DNA of 60,612 bases, taken from assembly GCA_019752115.1 (NCBI GenBank), contig JAIEMN010000077.1, forward strand, positions 1-60,612, in the 5' to 3' direction. Position 1 is the first letter of the stretch; each line of letters begins with the position of its first letter. The translations under genes were made by a program, and so were the position numbers. Under the pieces are notes generated by a model. That model made no database searches and was not told where the DNA came from. It saw only the letters and a program-made list of their open reading frames with translations. Source of the DNA: Gemmatimonadaceae bacterium (GTDB lineage Bacteria; Gemmatimonadota; Gemmatimonadetes; Gemmatimonadales; Gemmatimonadaceae). Of the stretch, positions 1 through 9,100 are shown in pieces.

Positions 1-78
1 CTGACCGACTCGCTCCCGGCTCCGCGAGTGTTACCCATCATCCCGGTCCAAGCGTTACCGATCATCCCGGCTGAACAG
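1..78 (+). mobile_element. Right-end remnant of an IS481-like element
   Basis: Two copies of a 17-base motif, GTTACC(C/G)ATCATCCCGG, start at 30 and 54, 24 bases apart, and the second runs into GGCTGAACAG. The intact IS481-family elements further right end the same way: a GTTAACCATGTCCCCGG copy and a GTCACCTATCTTCCCGG copy 24 bases apart, then CTGTTCAG. This stretch is therefore read as the outer right end of a related but different element whose transposase lies before the window. No transposase codons can be assigned here. Confidence 0.6.
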
Positions 79-167
79 AGTCACCCCCGAGAGATCAGGG
101 GGCAGGACTCAGGCGGAAGCGCTCAGGACCGCGTGCCGTCCTGACCTCCTCCCCCTGACGTTCTTCA

Positions 168-183
168 CCCTGAGCTCTCAGGG
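168..183. repeat. Short perfect inverted repeat upstream of the first gene
   Basis: CCCTGAG-CT-CTCAGGG lies about 58 bases before the start of the ornithine-cyclodeaminase-like gene. It could be an operator or a weak hairpin. No promoter hexamers were recognised around it, so the role is open. Confidence 0.3.
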
Positions 184-241
184 GGTACTCAATTCTGACC
201 TCCGCCCTCCGAAAATCCCGCCCCGCTCGCAGATTGTCCGC

Positions 242-1246
242 ATGCCCACGCTCATCCTCTCCGCCCAGGACATCCGCGACCTCCTCCCCATCGACGCCTG
301 TATGCGCGTCATGCATCAGACCCTCGTGTCGCTCGCCGAGGGCGAGGCGGTGCAGCCGTTGCGCAGTATCCTGCGTTCGCCGGCCAACAATGGGGCGCTC
401 GGCGTCATGCCCGGGTGGCTGCCGGGGCTCGGGATGATGGGGCTCAAGGATGTCAGCGTCTTCAGCGGCAATCGCGCGGTGGGGCTCGAGAGTCACATCG
501 GCGTCGTGCTGCTGCACGAGACCACCCATGGGCGGCTGGTAGCCATTGCCGATGCGAGCGAGATCACGGCGATTCGCACCGCCGCGGTGAGTGGGGTGGC
601 CACGCAGGCGCTCGCCCGTGACGACGCCGGCGATCTCGCCATCCTGGGCTCGGGGACGCAGGCCGAGACGCATCTCGCGGCCATGCGCGTGGCACGCCCG
701 CTGCGGCGGGTCCGGGTGTGGAGCCGCTCCGCCGACAACGCGCGGACCTTCGCGGCCCGCATGACGGCGCGGCACAGTCTCACGGTGGAGGTCATGCCAT
801 CGGTGCGCACGTGTGTGGACGGCGCCGATCTCATCTGCACCACCACGGCGGCCAAGGAGCCGATCCTCGACGGCATCTGGATCGCCCCCGGGGCCCACAT
901 CAACGCCGTGGGGTCGAGCGTGGCCTTTGCGCGCGAGCTCGATACGGCGGCGGTGGTCGTGTCGCGACTCTTTGTCGATCGCAAGGAGAGTACGATCCAC
1001 GAAGCCGGTGACTACCTGTTTCCGCTCAAGGAGCGGGCGATCACCGAGGCACACATCGTGGGCGAAGTGGGGGACGTGCTGCGTGGGACGCTCACCGGTC
1101 GCACCAGTGCGGCCGACATCACCCTGTTCAAGAGTCTCGGGTTGGCGGTGGAGGATATCGCCGCCACGCACTACGTGTACGAACAGGCCCGGGCGCTCGG
1201 CCGCGGCGTGGCGGTGGAGATCGGTGGACAGCGCACGCATGACTGA
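242..1246 (+). CDS. Ornithine cyclodeaminase / mu-crystallin family protein
   Basis: A 334-residue cytoplasmic protein of the OCD/mu-crystallin family, NAD(P)-dependent enzymes that deaminate or reduce small amino acids or imines. The N-terminal half carries the family pattern (GLKDVSVF, then the ITAIRTAAVSGVAT region). The central Rossmann part has the LAILGSGTQAETH nucleotide-binding loop, followed by VRVWSRS and the late GEVGDVLRG segment. Length is typical for the family. The ATG start follows a region without a clear Shine-Dalgarno. The stop overlaps the next gene by 8 bases, so the two are translated together. Substrate cannot be read from sequence; true ornithine cyclodeaminase, an alanine-dehydrogenase-like enzyme and an ectoine-pathway EutC-like role are all possible. 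Confidence 0.88.
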   Translation: MPTLILSAQDIRDLLPIDACMRVMHQTLVSLAEGEAVQPLRSILRSPANNGALGVMPGWLPGLGMMGLKDVSVFSGNRAVGLESHIGVVLLHETTHGRLVAIADASEITAIRTAAVSGVATQALARDDAGDLAILGSGTQAETHLAAMRVARPLRRVRVWSRSADNARTFAARMTARHSLTVEVMPSVRTCVDGADLICTTTAAKEPILDGIWIAPGAHINAVGSSVAFARELDTAAVVVSRLFVDRKESTIHEAGDYLFPLKERAITEAHIVGEVGDVLRGTLTGRTSAADITLFKSLGLAVEDIAATHYVYEQARALGRGVAVEIGGQRTHD

Positions 1247-2198
1247 TCACGCGGAGACGCTCGATCTGGCGGCCATCGAAGCCGCCGCCGCGCGCCTGCG
1301 GGGCGTGGCCGTGCGCACGCCGCTGGTCCGCTTGCCGGTGGAGGACACGCCGGCCGAGATCTGGCTCAAGCTCGAAACGCTGCAACCGATCGGCGCCTTC
1401 AAGATTCGTGGCGCGGCGAACGCGATGGCGCTGGCGTCGGCCGACGAGCTGGCGCGTGGGGTCTACACCTGCAGCGCGGGGAACATGGCACAGGGCGTGG
1501 CGTGGATGGCCCGCGCGCGCGGGGTCCCCTGCACCGCCATCGTGCCCGATCACGCGCCGCAGGCCAAGATCGACGCGATCACGCGCCTCGGGGGCACCGT
1601 GATTCGCGTGCCGTTTGCCGAGTGGTGGCAGGTGATGATGACGCACTACTATGCGGGAATGGATGGGCTGTTCATTCACCCGGTGAGCGACCCGCGGGTC
1701 ATGGCCGGCAATGGGACGATTGGCCTCGAGATTCTCGAGGACCTGCCGGATGTAGACACCGTGGTCGTGCCCTATGGCGGCGGCGGGCTCGCCTGCGGCA
1801 TCGCGACCGCGCTGCGCGCGCGGCGTCCGCAGGCCCGTGTGCTCGCCAGCGAGGTGGAGACCTCGGCGGCCTTCAGTGCGGCGCTGGCGGCCGGTGCGCC
1901 CGCCAGCATCACGTACACCCCCACCTTCGTGGACGGGATCGGCAGTGCGCGCGTGCTGGACGAGATGTGGCCGCTGGCGCAGTCGCTCCTGGCGGGCTCG
2001 TGCGTGGTGTCGATCGACGACATCCGCGTGGCCATTCGGCAGCTCGCGACGCGCGTCCGCGTCATCGCCGAGGGCGCCGGGGCGTCGAGTGTCGCTGCGG
2101 CGTGCCGTGGGATGGCCGGTGGTGGCCGGGTGGTGTGTGTGGTGAGCGGCGGCAACATCAACGTGCAGGTGCTGTCCGAGATTCTCGCCGCGGCATGA
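1239..2198 (+). CDS. PLP-dependent threonine dehydratase-like enzyme
   Basis: A 319-residue fold-type II PLP enzyme (threonine/serine dehydratase group). The Schiff-base lysine lies in IGAFKIRGA near residue 50, the asparagine loop SAGNMAQG follows, and the glycine-rich phosphate loop PYGGGGLACG lies near residue 180. There is no C-terminal ACT regulatory domain, so this resembles catabolic or serine-racemase-type members rather than biosynthetic IlvA. The ATG overlaps the end of the OCD-like gene by 8 bases. A dehydratase paired with an OCD homologue recalls EutB/EutC of ectoine degradation, but none of the other ectoine genes is nearby, so the pathway is only a suggestion. Confidence 0.85.
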   Translation: MTDHAETLDLAAIEAAAARLRGVAVRTPLVRLPVEDTPAEIWLKLETLQPIGAFKIRGAANAMALASADELARGVYTCSAGNMAQGVAWMARARGVPCTAIVPDHAPQAKIDAITRLGGTVIRVPFAEWWQVMMTHYYAGMDGLFIHPVSDPRVMAGNGTIGLEILEDLPDVDTVVVPYGGGGLACGIATALRARRPQARVLASEVETSAAFSAALAAGAPASITYTPTFVDGIGSARVLDEMWPLAQSLLAGSCVVSIDDIRVAIRQLATRVRVIAEGAGASSVAAACRGMAGGGRVVCVVSGGNINVQVLSEILAAA

Positions 2199-2270
2199 AG
2201 CCGCGGCCATTCGTTGCCGCAGCACGCGAGTCTTCCGAAGGGACGAACCAGCGAGAGATTGCTTGGTATC

Positions 2271-3098
2271 GTGCCCTCCATCCTCGAGACCCTTCGCGTC
2301 AGGGAACGCGCCGGCACCGCCGGTGCCGACGCCCCTGTGGTCGTGCTCGCCAACGGCTTCTGCACGACGACCGCCTCGTGGGACGCCGTGGCGGCGACGA
2401 TCCCCGCCGCGTGGCGCGTCATTCGCTTCGATTACGCGGGCTCAGCGGGCACGCCCCCGGACGCGTGGATCCCCGGGCGACACACCACGCTTGCGGGACA
2501 CGCGGCGGATGTCGTCGCAATGCTGCGCGCGCTGGACGTGCGCGAGGTCGTGTTCGTCGGCCACTCCATGAGTGCGATGATCGGTGGCCTCGTCTGGAAG
2601 ACCGCACCGGATCTCGTCGCCCGGCTGGTGATGCTCGGCGCTTCGCCGCGCTACATCGACGATGTGGGCTACTGGGGCGGCTTCACGGCGTTGCAGATCG
2701 AGGCGCTGGTGGAAGCGGCGTCGATCGATCTCGAACGCTGGATCGCCGGCTTCGCGCCGATCGCCCTTGGCGAGCACGCCACGCGCGCCCATCTGGATCA
2801 CTTCATCGGCAACCTGCTCGAGATGCGTCCGGATATTGCGCTCGACATGGTGCGCCTCGTCTTTCAGCTCGACATGCGGGCGCTCATTCCGCAGATCACC
2901 TGTCCGGTGGACCTGCTGCAGAGCCATTTCGACGCGGCGGTGCCGCCCATCGTGGGTGTGTGGCTGCAGAAGCGGCTTCCCCAGGCCACACTCGACGTGC
3001 TCCCCGTGAACGGGCATGTGCCGCAGATGACGCACCCCGGAGTCGTCGCCGAGCGTCTGTCGGCCATTCTCGGGCGACAGCTCGCGGCGAAGCGCTGA
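2271..3098 (+). CDS. RsbQ-like alpha/beta hydrolase
   Basis: A 275-residue alpha/beta hydrolase resembling RsbQ/KAI2-type proteins: an early NGFCTTTASWDAV segment, IRFDYAGSAGT, the nucleophile elbow GHSMSAMIG, an acid in QSHFDAAVP and a histidine in NGHVPQMTHP. A GTG start is preferred because the protein then aligns with the N-terminus of RsbQ; an upstream TTG at 2214 would add 19 residues without homology. In Bacillus RsbQ partners a PAS phosphatase RsbP in stress signalling, but no such partner is adjacent here, so the role is unknown. It lies 72 bases after the dehydratase gene and abuts a convergent gene. Confidence 0.78.
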   Translation: MPSILETLRVRERAGTAGADAPVVVLANGFCTTTASWDAVAATIPAAWRVIRFDYAGSAGTPPDAWIPGRHTTLAGHAADVVAMLRALDVREVVFVGHSMSAMIGGLVWKTAPDLVARLVMLGASPRYIDDVGYWGGFTALQIEALVEAASIDLERWIAGFAPIALGEHATRAHLDHFIGNLLEMRPDIALDMVRLVFQLDMRALIPQITCPVDLLQSHFDAAVPPIVGVWLQKRLPQATLDVLPVNGHVPQMTHPGVVAERLSAILGRQLAAKR

Positions 3099-3383
3099 CT
3101 ACCGCGGGAACGCGGGCTTAGGCGTGCCGACGCGCGCCAGCACGTCCGGCGGAATGGCGTAGGTCTCGATGATGGGCGTGTGGTCGTTGAGGCCGCACGC
3201 TTCGCGGACGACGAAGTACCGCCATACCGCGTCGGCCGCGGCGTGAAGCATGTCGGTGTGCACCGCAGCGTTCTCGGCGGGGGCCGCCGCGTACGCCGCG
3301 AGCGCCTGTTCGACGTCGCGGCCCAGCTTGCCGAACATCGCGGCGCTGTCGGCGCGGAGGTAGGTGTCGGGGAGCGTGGACAC
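3099..3383 (-). CDS. Small DUF6665-like protein
   Basis: A 94-residue soluble protein with an amphipathic helical N-terminal half (residues about 10-50) and a conserved-looking tail: VWRYFVVREACGLND, then IIETYAIPPDVLARVG. This pattern recalls the DUF6665 family from memory; no function is known. It starts at GTG and ends directly against the convergent hydrolase gene. A 15-bp tandem repeat separates it from the HxlR regulator upstream. Confidence 0.55.
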   Translation of the reverse strand: MSTLPDTYLRADSAAMFGKLGRDVEQALAAYAAAPAENAAVHTDMLHAAADAVWRYFVVREACGLNDHTPIIETYAIPPDVLARVGTPKPAFPR

Positions 3384-3397
3384 GAGACGGGGGGGAG

Positions 3398-3457
3398 GGC
3401 GGGAAGACGTACGGCGGGAAGACGTACGGCGGGAAGACGTACGGCGGGAAGACGTAC
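3398..3457. repeat. Four tandem copies of a 15-bp unit
   Basis: GGCGGGAAGACGTAC is repeated four times without a mismatch, in the gap between the HxlR regulator's stop and the start of the DUF6665-like gene. The 15-base unit would stay in frame if translated, but it lies outside both genes as called. Perfect identity suggests recent slippage expansion, so copy number may vary between strains. Confidence 0.9.
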
Positions 3458-3464
3458 TGCGGCT

Positions 3465-3878
3465 TTAGGCGGTGGCTTCGCGTTTGGCGGCGGCGCGTTG
3501 GCGGCGGGCGTGGAGGGCGGCGAGGGTGGCGCCGTGACGCTCGACCCATTCGCAGAGGCCGGCCAGCGGCTCGTTGATGCTCTCGCCCATGGGGGTGAGC
3601 GAGTACTCCACGCGCGGCGGGACCACGGGGTACACCTTTCGCTCGACGAGGCCCGACAGTTCGAGCATGCGCAGCGTTTGCGTGAGCATCTTCTGCGAGA
3701 CACTGCCGAGGGCGTCCTTGAGCTCTCCGGTGCGCCGCGTGCCGCGCGAGAGCTCATGAATCACCGGGATCGTCCACTTGTCGGCGAGCAGCGTGATGAC
3801 GAGCGTGCTGCCGGGAAAGCGCAGAAAGAAATCGGTGGGCGAGGCCGCACTGGCAGCGCGCTTGACGGGGCGAGGCAT
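3465..3878 (-). CDS. HxlR-family winged-helix transcriptional regulator
   Basis: A 137-residue DNA-binding protein of the HxlR type. The core runs LLADKWTIPVIHELSRG, TRRTGELKDAL, SVSQKMLTQTLRMLE, GLVERKVYPVVPPRVEYSLT and GESINEPLAGLCEW, in the usual order. HxlR proteins often sense electrophiles or oxidants and repress a neighbouring detoxification operon. There is no obvious redox cysteine in this one. It is divergent from a DJ-1/hydrolase/oxidoreductase operon, with a 26-bp palindrome between them, so it is the likely regulator of that operon and of itself. Confidence 0.92.
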   Translation of the reverse strand: MPRPVKRAASAASPTDFFLRFPGSTLVITLLADKWTIPVIHELSRGTRRTGELKDALGSVSQKMLTQTLRMLELSGLVERKVYPVVPPRVEYSLTPMGESINEPLAGLCEWVERHGATLAALHARRQRAAAKREATA

Positions 3879-3894
3879 GAGAAGCCGAGTGGAT

Positions 3895-3920
3895 CCATAG
3901 GCACCAATTGGTACCTATGG
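3895..3920. promoter_or_regulatory. 26-bp palindromic operator between divergent genes
   Basis: A near-perfect palindrome with outer arms CCATAGG/CCTATGG and centre ACCAATTGGT; only one symmetric base pair breaks the symmetry. It lies 17 bases before the HxlR start and 86 bases before the DJ-1 start. A TACAAT -10-like hexamer for the plus-strand operon is at 3954-3959. Its position and symmetry fit the binding site of the dimeric HxlR regulator. Confidence 0.7.
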
Positions 3921-4006
3921 AAGTTTCAGGTGCGTTCTTGTTGCGGACTACCGTACAATGCTAGCGTGGCGGTCAACACACCAGACCACCCTGACCCGCC
4001 CGCGCC

Positions 4007-4777
4007 ATGAGTCTCCGCAACAGCAATCCGCTCCAAGCCACCCGTCGCAAACGCATCGCGCTCGTGTTGGCCAATCCCGCCGTCTCCACCACCACCGGGT
4101 GGCCGGTGGGCTTCTGGTGGAGTGAGCTCACTCATCCCTACTACGAGTTCACCGAACGGGGCTACGAGGTGGTCCTCTTCAGTCCGGCAGGCGGTGCCGT
4201 CGTGGCCGATGCCTACAGCGACCCGCGGGATCCGAGCGGCTATTCCGCCTCGGACCTGATCAGCATGGGGTTCATCCACACTCCGGCGCTGGCGGCCCTG
4301 ATCGAGACGACCACGCCCATCAGCGCCCTCGACATCGAGACCTTCGATGCCATCGTCGTGGCCGGTGGCCAGGCGCCGATGTTCACCTTTGCGAACACGC
4401 CGGCGCTGACCGACCTGTTCGTGCGCTTCTACGAACGCGGCAAGGTGGCCGCCGCGCTTTGCCACGGCACCGCGCTGTTGCGCGACGCCATGCTCGCCGA
4501 CGGCACGCCGCTCGTGCGCGGCAAGACGGTCACAGGCTTCGCGAACGTCGAAGAGGACTTCGCGGACGAGGCGGTGTGGGCGATGGGCGCCCTGCCCCGT
4601 GATCGGCATGTCATGCCCTGGCGGATCGAGGATGCGCTCAAGGCGCTCGGCGCGAACTACATCCAGGCCGGCCTCTGGCGCCCCTTTGCGGTGCGTGATG
4701 GCAATCTGGTGACCGGTCAACAGAATTTCTCAGGCGCCGAAACCGCGCGCGCCGTCATCGAGGCGCTCGGCGCCTAG
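4007..4777 (+). CDS. DJ-1/PfpI family protein, Hsp31/glyoxalase III-like
   Basis: A 256-residue type 1 glutamine-amidotransferase-fold protein. The nucleophile cysteine sits in the elbow AALCHGTALL (about residue 150), preceded by IVVAGGQAPMF; GFWWSELTHPYYEF near the N-terminus carries the usual acidic residue. Members act as glyoxalase III, deglycase-like or chaperone proteins against reactive aldehydes. It is the first gene of a plus-strand operon (12 bases to the hydrolase, 12 more to the oxidoreductase) facing an HxlR regulator, which suggests induction by electrophilic or oxidative stress. The exact reaction is inferred only from the family. Confidence 0.85.
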   Translation: MSLRNSNPLQATRRKRIALVLANPAVSTTTGWPVGFWWSELTHPYYEFTERGYEVVLFSPAGGAVVADAYSDPRDPSGYSASDLISMGFIHTPALAALIETTTPISALDIETFDAIVVAGGQAPMFTFANTPALTDLFVRFYERGKVAAALCHGTALLRDAMLADGTPLVRGKTVTGFANVEEDFADEAVWAMGALPRDRHVMPWRIEDALKALGANYIQAGLWRPFAVRDGNLVTGQQNFSGAETARAVIEALGA

Positions 4778-4788
4778 GAGTCTTCCGC

Positions 4789-5505
4789 ATGTCGACGTTC
4801 GTATTGGTGCATGGCGCGTGGCTCGATGCCACCTGTTGGACGCCGGTCGCGGCGCGGTTGCAGGCCGCTGGCCATACGGTGCGCACCCCGGATCTGCCCG
4901 GGCACGGTGCCGATTCCACGCCGCTCGCCGGCCAGACGCTCGAGGCGTACACGGCGCGCGTGCTGCGCGAGGTCGATGCCGCGGCGGAACCGGTCGTCCT
5001 CGTGGGGCACAGCATGGGCGGCATCGTGATCTCGTCAGTCGCCGAGCAGCGCCCGGAGCGCGTGCAGCGACTGGTGTATGTCGCCGCGTATCTGCTCGGT
5101 GCGGGCGAGACGATTCGCGATCAGCAGGATGCCGCCTCGCAGGTGCCCCCGGCAATGCGCCCCGCAGCCGACTGGTCCACGATTGGCATCGACCCGGTGC
5201 TCATGCCCGCGCTGTTCTTCCACGATGTCGCCGACACGGTCGCGGCGCCGTTGATCGCGGGGAGCCGCGCCGAGGCCACCGCCCCGTTCGGCACCCCGCT
5301 CACGGTGAGCGATGCGCGCTGGGGCCGGGTCCCGCGGAGCTACGTGACCACCACCCTCGACCGTGCCGTGACGCCGGCGCTGCAGGCGCAGTTCCTTGCG
5401 GCCCGGCCGTGCGCGCCGGTAATTGCGATGGAGACCGGGCACGCGCCCTTCGCCGCGCAGCCCGACACGCTGGCCGCGCATCTGCTGGCGCTGGCTGTCC
5501 TTTAA
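4789..5505 (+). CDS. Alpha/beta hydrolase, EstC-like
   Basis: A 238-residue single-domain alpha/beta hydrolase without signal peptide. It shows FVLVHGAW (oxyanion HG) at the start, LPGHGAD, the nucleophile elbow VGHSMGGIV near residue 75, and the catalytic histidine in METGHAPFAAQP. The size and the early HGAW motif match small plant-esterase-like/EstC carboxylesterases. It is the second gene of the HxlR-linked operon. Substrate unknown. Confidence 0.85.
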   Translation: MSTFVLVHGAWLDATCWTPVAARLQAAGHTVRTPDLPGHGADSTPLAGQTLEAYTARVLREVDAAAEPVVLVGHSMGGIVISSVAEQRPERVQRLVYVAAYLLGAGETIRDQQDAASQVPPAMRPAADWSTIGIDPVLMPALFFHDVADTVAAPLIAGSRAEATAPFGTPLTVSDARWGRVPRSYVTTTLDRAVTPALQAQFLAARPCAPVIAMETGHAPFAAQPDTLAAHLLALAVL

Positions 5506-5517
5506 TTCGGAGTGCGC

Positions 5518-6177
5518 ATGCAGATTGCGATTCTTGGCAGCGGTATGGTTGGCGGGACGCTCGGCCTGCGCTGGGCCGCCCTCGGCCATGCGGTGACCTT
5601 CGGCACGCGCGATCCCTCGCGCGGGACGGGTGCCATCAAGGGGCTCGATGCCTCGGCGCCACTGCCACCGCATGTGCGCGTCGCGTCCATCGATGATGCC
5701 GTGCGCGACGCCGATGTGGTGGTGCTGGCAACGCCGTGGAATGCCGTAGCGCCGCTGGTCACTACCCAGGCAGCGGCACTCGCCGGCAAGGTGCTGCTCG
5801 ACGCCACCAATCCGCTCGGACCAGGCTTCGCGCTCCAGCACGGGGCGCAGGGTGAGTCGGGTGCCGAGCAGGTGCAGGCGCTCGCTCCGCAGGCTCGGGT
5901 CGTGAAGATCTTCAATACCACCGGCTACGCGAACATGGCCGAGCCGCGGTATGCGGGCGAGGCGAGCGTGATGTTCTCCGCCGGCAATGACGCATCGGCC
6001 AAGGACGTCGCCGCCGAGTTGGCCACGTCGCTCGGATTTGAGTGCATCGATGCCGGCCCTCTCACGCGTGCACGCCAGTTGGAGCATCTGGCCGTGTTGT
6101 GGATTACCCTCGCCTACGGCGGTCCGGGTCAGCCTGGGCTGGGGCGTGATTTCGCGTTTCGGGTGGTCCGCCGCTAG
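5518..6177 (+). CDS. NADP-dependent F420-reductase-like oxidoreductase (COG2085 type)
   Basis: A 219-residue Rossmann protein: the N-terminal IAILGSGMVGGTLG nucleotide loop, then TFGTRDPS, DVVVLATPW, LLDATNPLG and VVKIFNTTGY, the usual order in the NADPH:F420-reductase-like family. The ATG is chosen over an upstream GTG because GGAG ends five bases before it. It is third in the HxlR-linked operon. A redox enzyme beside a DJ-1 protein fits detoxification of aldehydes or quinones, but the substrate is not visible, and use of F420 should not be assumed. Confidence 0.82.
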   Translation: MQIAILGSGMVGGTLGLRWAALGHAVTFGTRDPSRGTGAIKGLDASAPLPPHVRVASIDDAVRDADVVVLATPWNAVAPLVTTQAAALAGKVLLDATNPLGPGFALQHGAQGESGAEQVQALAPQARVVKIFNTTGYANMAEPRYAGEASVMFSAGNDASAKDVAAELATSLGFECIDAGPLTRARQLEHLAVLWITLAYGGPGQPGLGRDFAFRVVRR

Positions 6178-6193
6178 CGCGCGTGTTCGGTGT

Positions 6194-9100
6194 TCAGTGA
6201 CTTGCGTGCGCCGCTTCGGTCGGCACGCGCCAGCCACGCCCGCGCACCGCTACCAGCAACACGGGCACCACGAACAGCGTCACCGGCGTGGAGAGCGCCA
6301 GCCCGCCGATGACCGCGAGGGCGAGCGGCTTCTGCAGCTCACTGCCGGCGCCGATGCCAAGCGCGAGCGGCAGCAGCCCGAAGAGCGTGCAGAGCGTGGT
6401 CATGAGAATCGGGCGCAGCCGCACGCGCGCGGCGTCGCGAATGCCCGTCTCGAGGTCCACATCGGCCTCGTGCATGCGGTGCCGCGTGAAGTCGAGCAGA
6501 ATGATGCCGTTCTTCACAATGAGGCCGACCAGCAGAATGAGCCCCATGAAGCTCGACACATTGAGCGCCGTGCCGGTGGCGAGCAGCAGGAGGAGAGCGC
6601 CCACGAATGACAGTGGTGCAGCCAGCAGCACCACTAGCGGCTCGGCGAACGAGCGGAACTGGAGCAGCATCACGGCCATCACACTGAGCGCGGCGAGCGC
6701 CAGCACCAGCAGCAAGGCGCGAAATGCTTCCTGCTGACTCGCATATCGGCCGCCCACCTCCACGCGAATACCGGCGGGCGCGGGATGTGCCGCGAGAATC
6801 GCGCGCACCTCGCGCATCACATCACCCAGGGACCGGTTCTCGACACCCGCCGTAATGGCGACCAGCTGCTGCTGATTCTCACGCAGATACTCGCTGCGCA
6901 CATCGGCCGCATGAAAGGTCGCGAGGGCCGACAGCGGCGTCGCCTGTTTGGTGAGGGGCGACACCACCGGTAAGGCGGCCAACCGTTCGGCATCGAGCCG
7001 CACCGCGTCCGGCGCGCGCACTCGGACGGCAATCGCCCGATCGTCGAGCCGTACCTCGCCCGCCGCAACACCCAGCAGCGCGCTGCTCACCGCGGCGCCC
7101 ACATCGGTGGGGCTCAGCCCCAGCCGCGCCGCCTCGGGGCCGCGGACCGCCATGGCCAGTTCGGCAGCCGGTTCGGGGATCCCGCCGTAGTAGTCCTCGA
7201 GTCCCTCCACCTTCGCCACCAGCGGGCCGATCACCTTGGCGTAGCCCTCGAGCTTGGCGAGATCCGATCCGAAGAGTTTGATCTCCATGGGGCGCGAGGA
7301 CCCCGACAGGTCGTCGAGCACATCACTCAGAATCGGCACGAACTCGGTCCGCACGCGTGGCACGGCTGCCGCCACCTTGCCGCGTACCTCGTCGATGACT
7401 TCCTCGATGGAGCGGTCCCGTTCGGCGCGTCGCTTGAGGCGCACACTCATGTCGCCGCGATTCTGCTCGGTGGCAAAGAGCCCCAGTTCGGCGCCCGTCC
7501 GCCGCGACACGCTCTCCACTTCAGGCGTGCCGGCCAGAATCCGCTCCACGATATGGAGCTGACGATCGGTCTCGGTGAGCGCGGTCCCGCCGGGCGTCCA
7601 GTAATCCAGAATGAACGAGCCCTCGTCCATCTCCGGAAGAAATCCGGTGCCGACGCGCAGATACGCCACGGCACCGCCCGCGACAAGCAGGGCGGCCGCG
7701 CCGATCATGAGCCCGGGGCGATGCAGCAGGCGACCCAACAGATCGGCATACCGATCAGAGATCCGGTCAATGGCTCGCCCCAGGCGCGCCAGTATTCCGG
7801 GCGCCACCGTCGACGCCTGCTCCAGCTCCGCATCGCGTGCGGTCAGAAACTGCGCCGCCAGCAGGGGAATGATCGTCACCGCCAGCACCAGCGACACGAG
7901 CACGCAAATCGTGAGCGTGAGCGACAGCGCCGCAAAGAACTGGCCGGCGACTCCCTCCAGCAGCCCAAGCGGCAGAAACACGACTACCGTGGTGAGCGTG
8001 CTCGTGGTCACGGGCCACAAAATCTCGCCCAGCGCATCGCGGACGGCGGCGGTGCGGTTGCGGGTCATGTGCAGATGCCGCACCACGTTTTCAGTGATGA
8101 CTACCGAGTCGTCGATCACCAGGCCAATGGCAATGGCCATCGCACCGAGGGTCATCAGGTTGAACGTCTGCCCGGCGAGCCGCATGACGAACACACTCAC
8201 CGCGAGCGTGAGCGGAATGGAGGCCGCGCTGATGGCCGTGATGCGCAGATGGCGCAGGAAGAGCAGCAGGATGACGACCGCCAGGGCCGCGCCGATGAGC
8301 ATGGCGTCGCGCACGGAGGTCATGGCATCTACCACCAGCGAGGCCTGATCATACACGGGGGTGAGGTGCACCCCCGGCGGCAACGTGGGGGCAATGGCCT
8401 GCACGGCCAGCGCCACGCTGTCCCGTACGGCCACGGCGTTCCCGCCAATCTGACGCGTGACGTTGATGAGCGCGGCGGGTTTGCCGTCGCCCGCGACCAG
8501 TCGCACATGGTCTTCGGTACCCGGCACGACCGTGGCTACGTCGCGCACGCGGAGCGTTCCGCGGACGGCCACGTTCGCGATATCCTCCACCGAATGCGCT
8601 TCCTGCGCGGTGATCACGAGGTACTGCTTGTAGTCCCGCGCCACGCGTCCAATGGCGTCGACCTGAATCCCCGCCTTGATGGCCTGCGCCAACGCGTCAT
8701 ACGTCAGCCCCGCCGCCGCGAGCCGCGCCGGGTCGGCAATGACCTCGATCTCCCGGACATCGGTACCCTGCACGTCCACGCGCCCCACGCCCGGAATGCG
8801 CGACAGCACCGGCTTGATCTGATAGCGGGCGATGTCGTACAGCGTCGCGGCATCGCCGCCTTCAAGATTGTAGTTGAGGATCGGAAACAGGCTCGGCGTC
8901 AGCCGCTCGATCTCGATCTGCAGATCGGCAGGGAGATCGCCGCGAATCTGCTCGACTCGCGTCCGCACCAGCTGCAGCGCCGTCTCCATGTCGGTGCGTT
9001 CCGTGAACGTCACGTTGATCTCGCTGGCGCCGCGAATACTCCGACTCTTCACCCGCACCACACCGGGGACGATGCTGACCGCCTCCTCGATGGGGCGAGT

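Noticed and set aside
5518-6177. Coenzyme F420 biology
   Set aside because: The family name derives from F420 reductases, but members without F420 are widespread and no F420 synthesis gene is seen.
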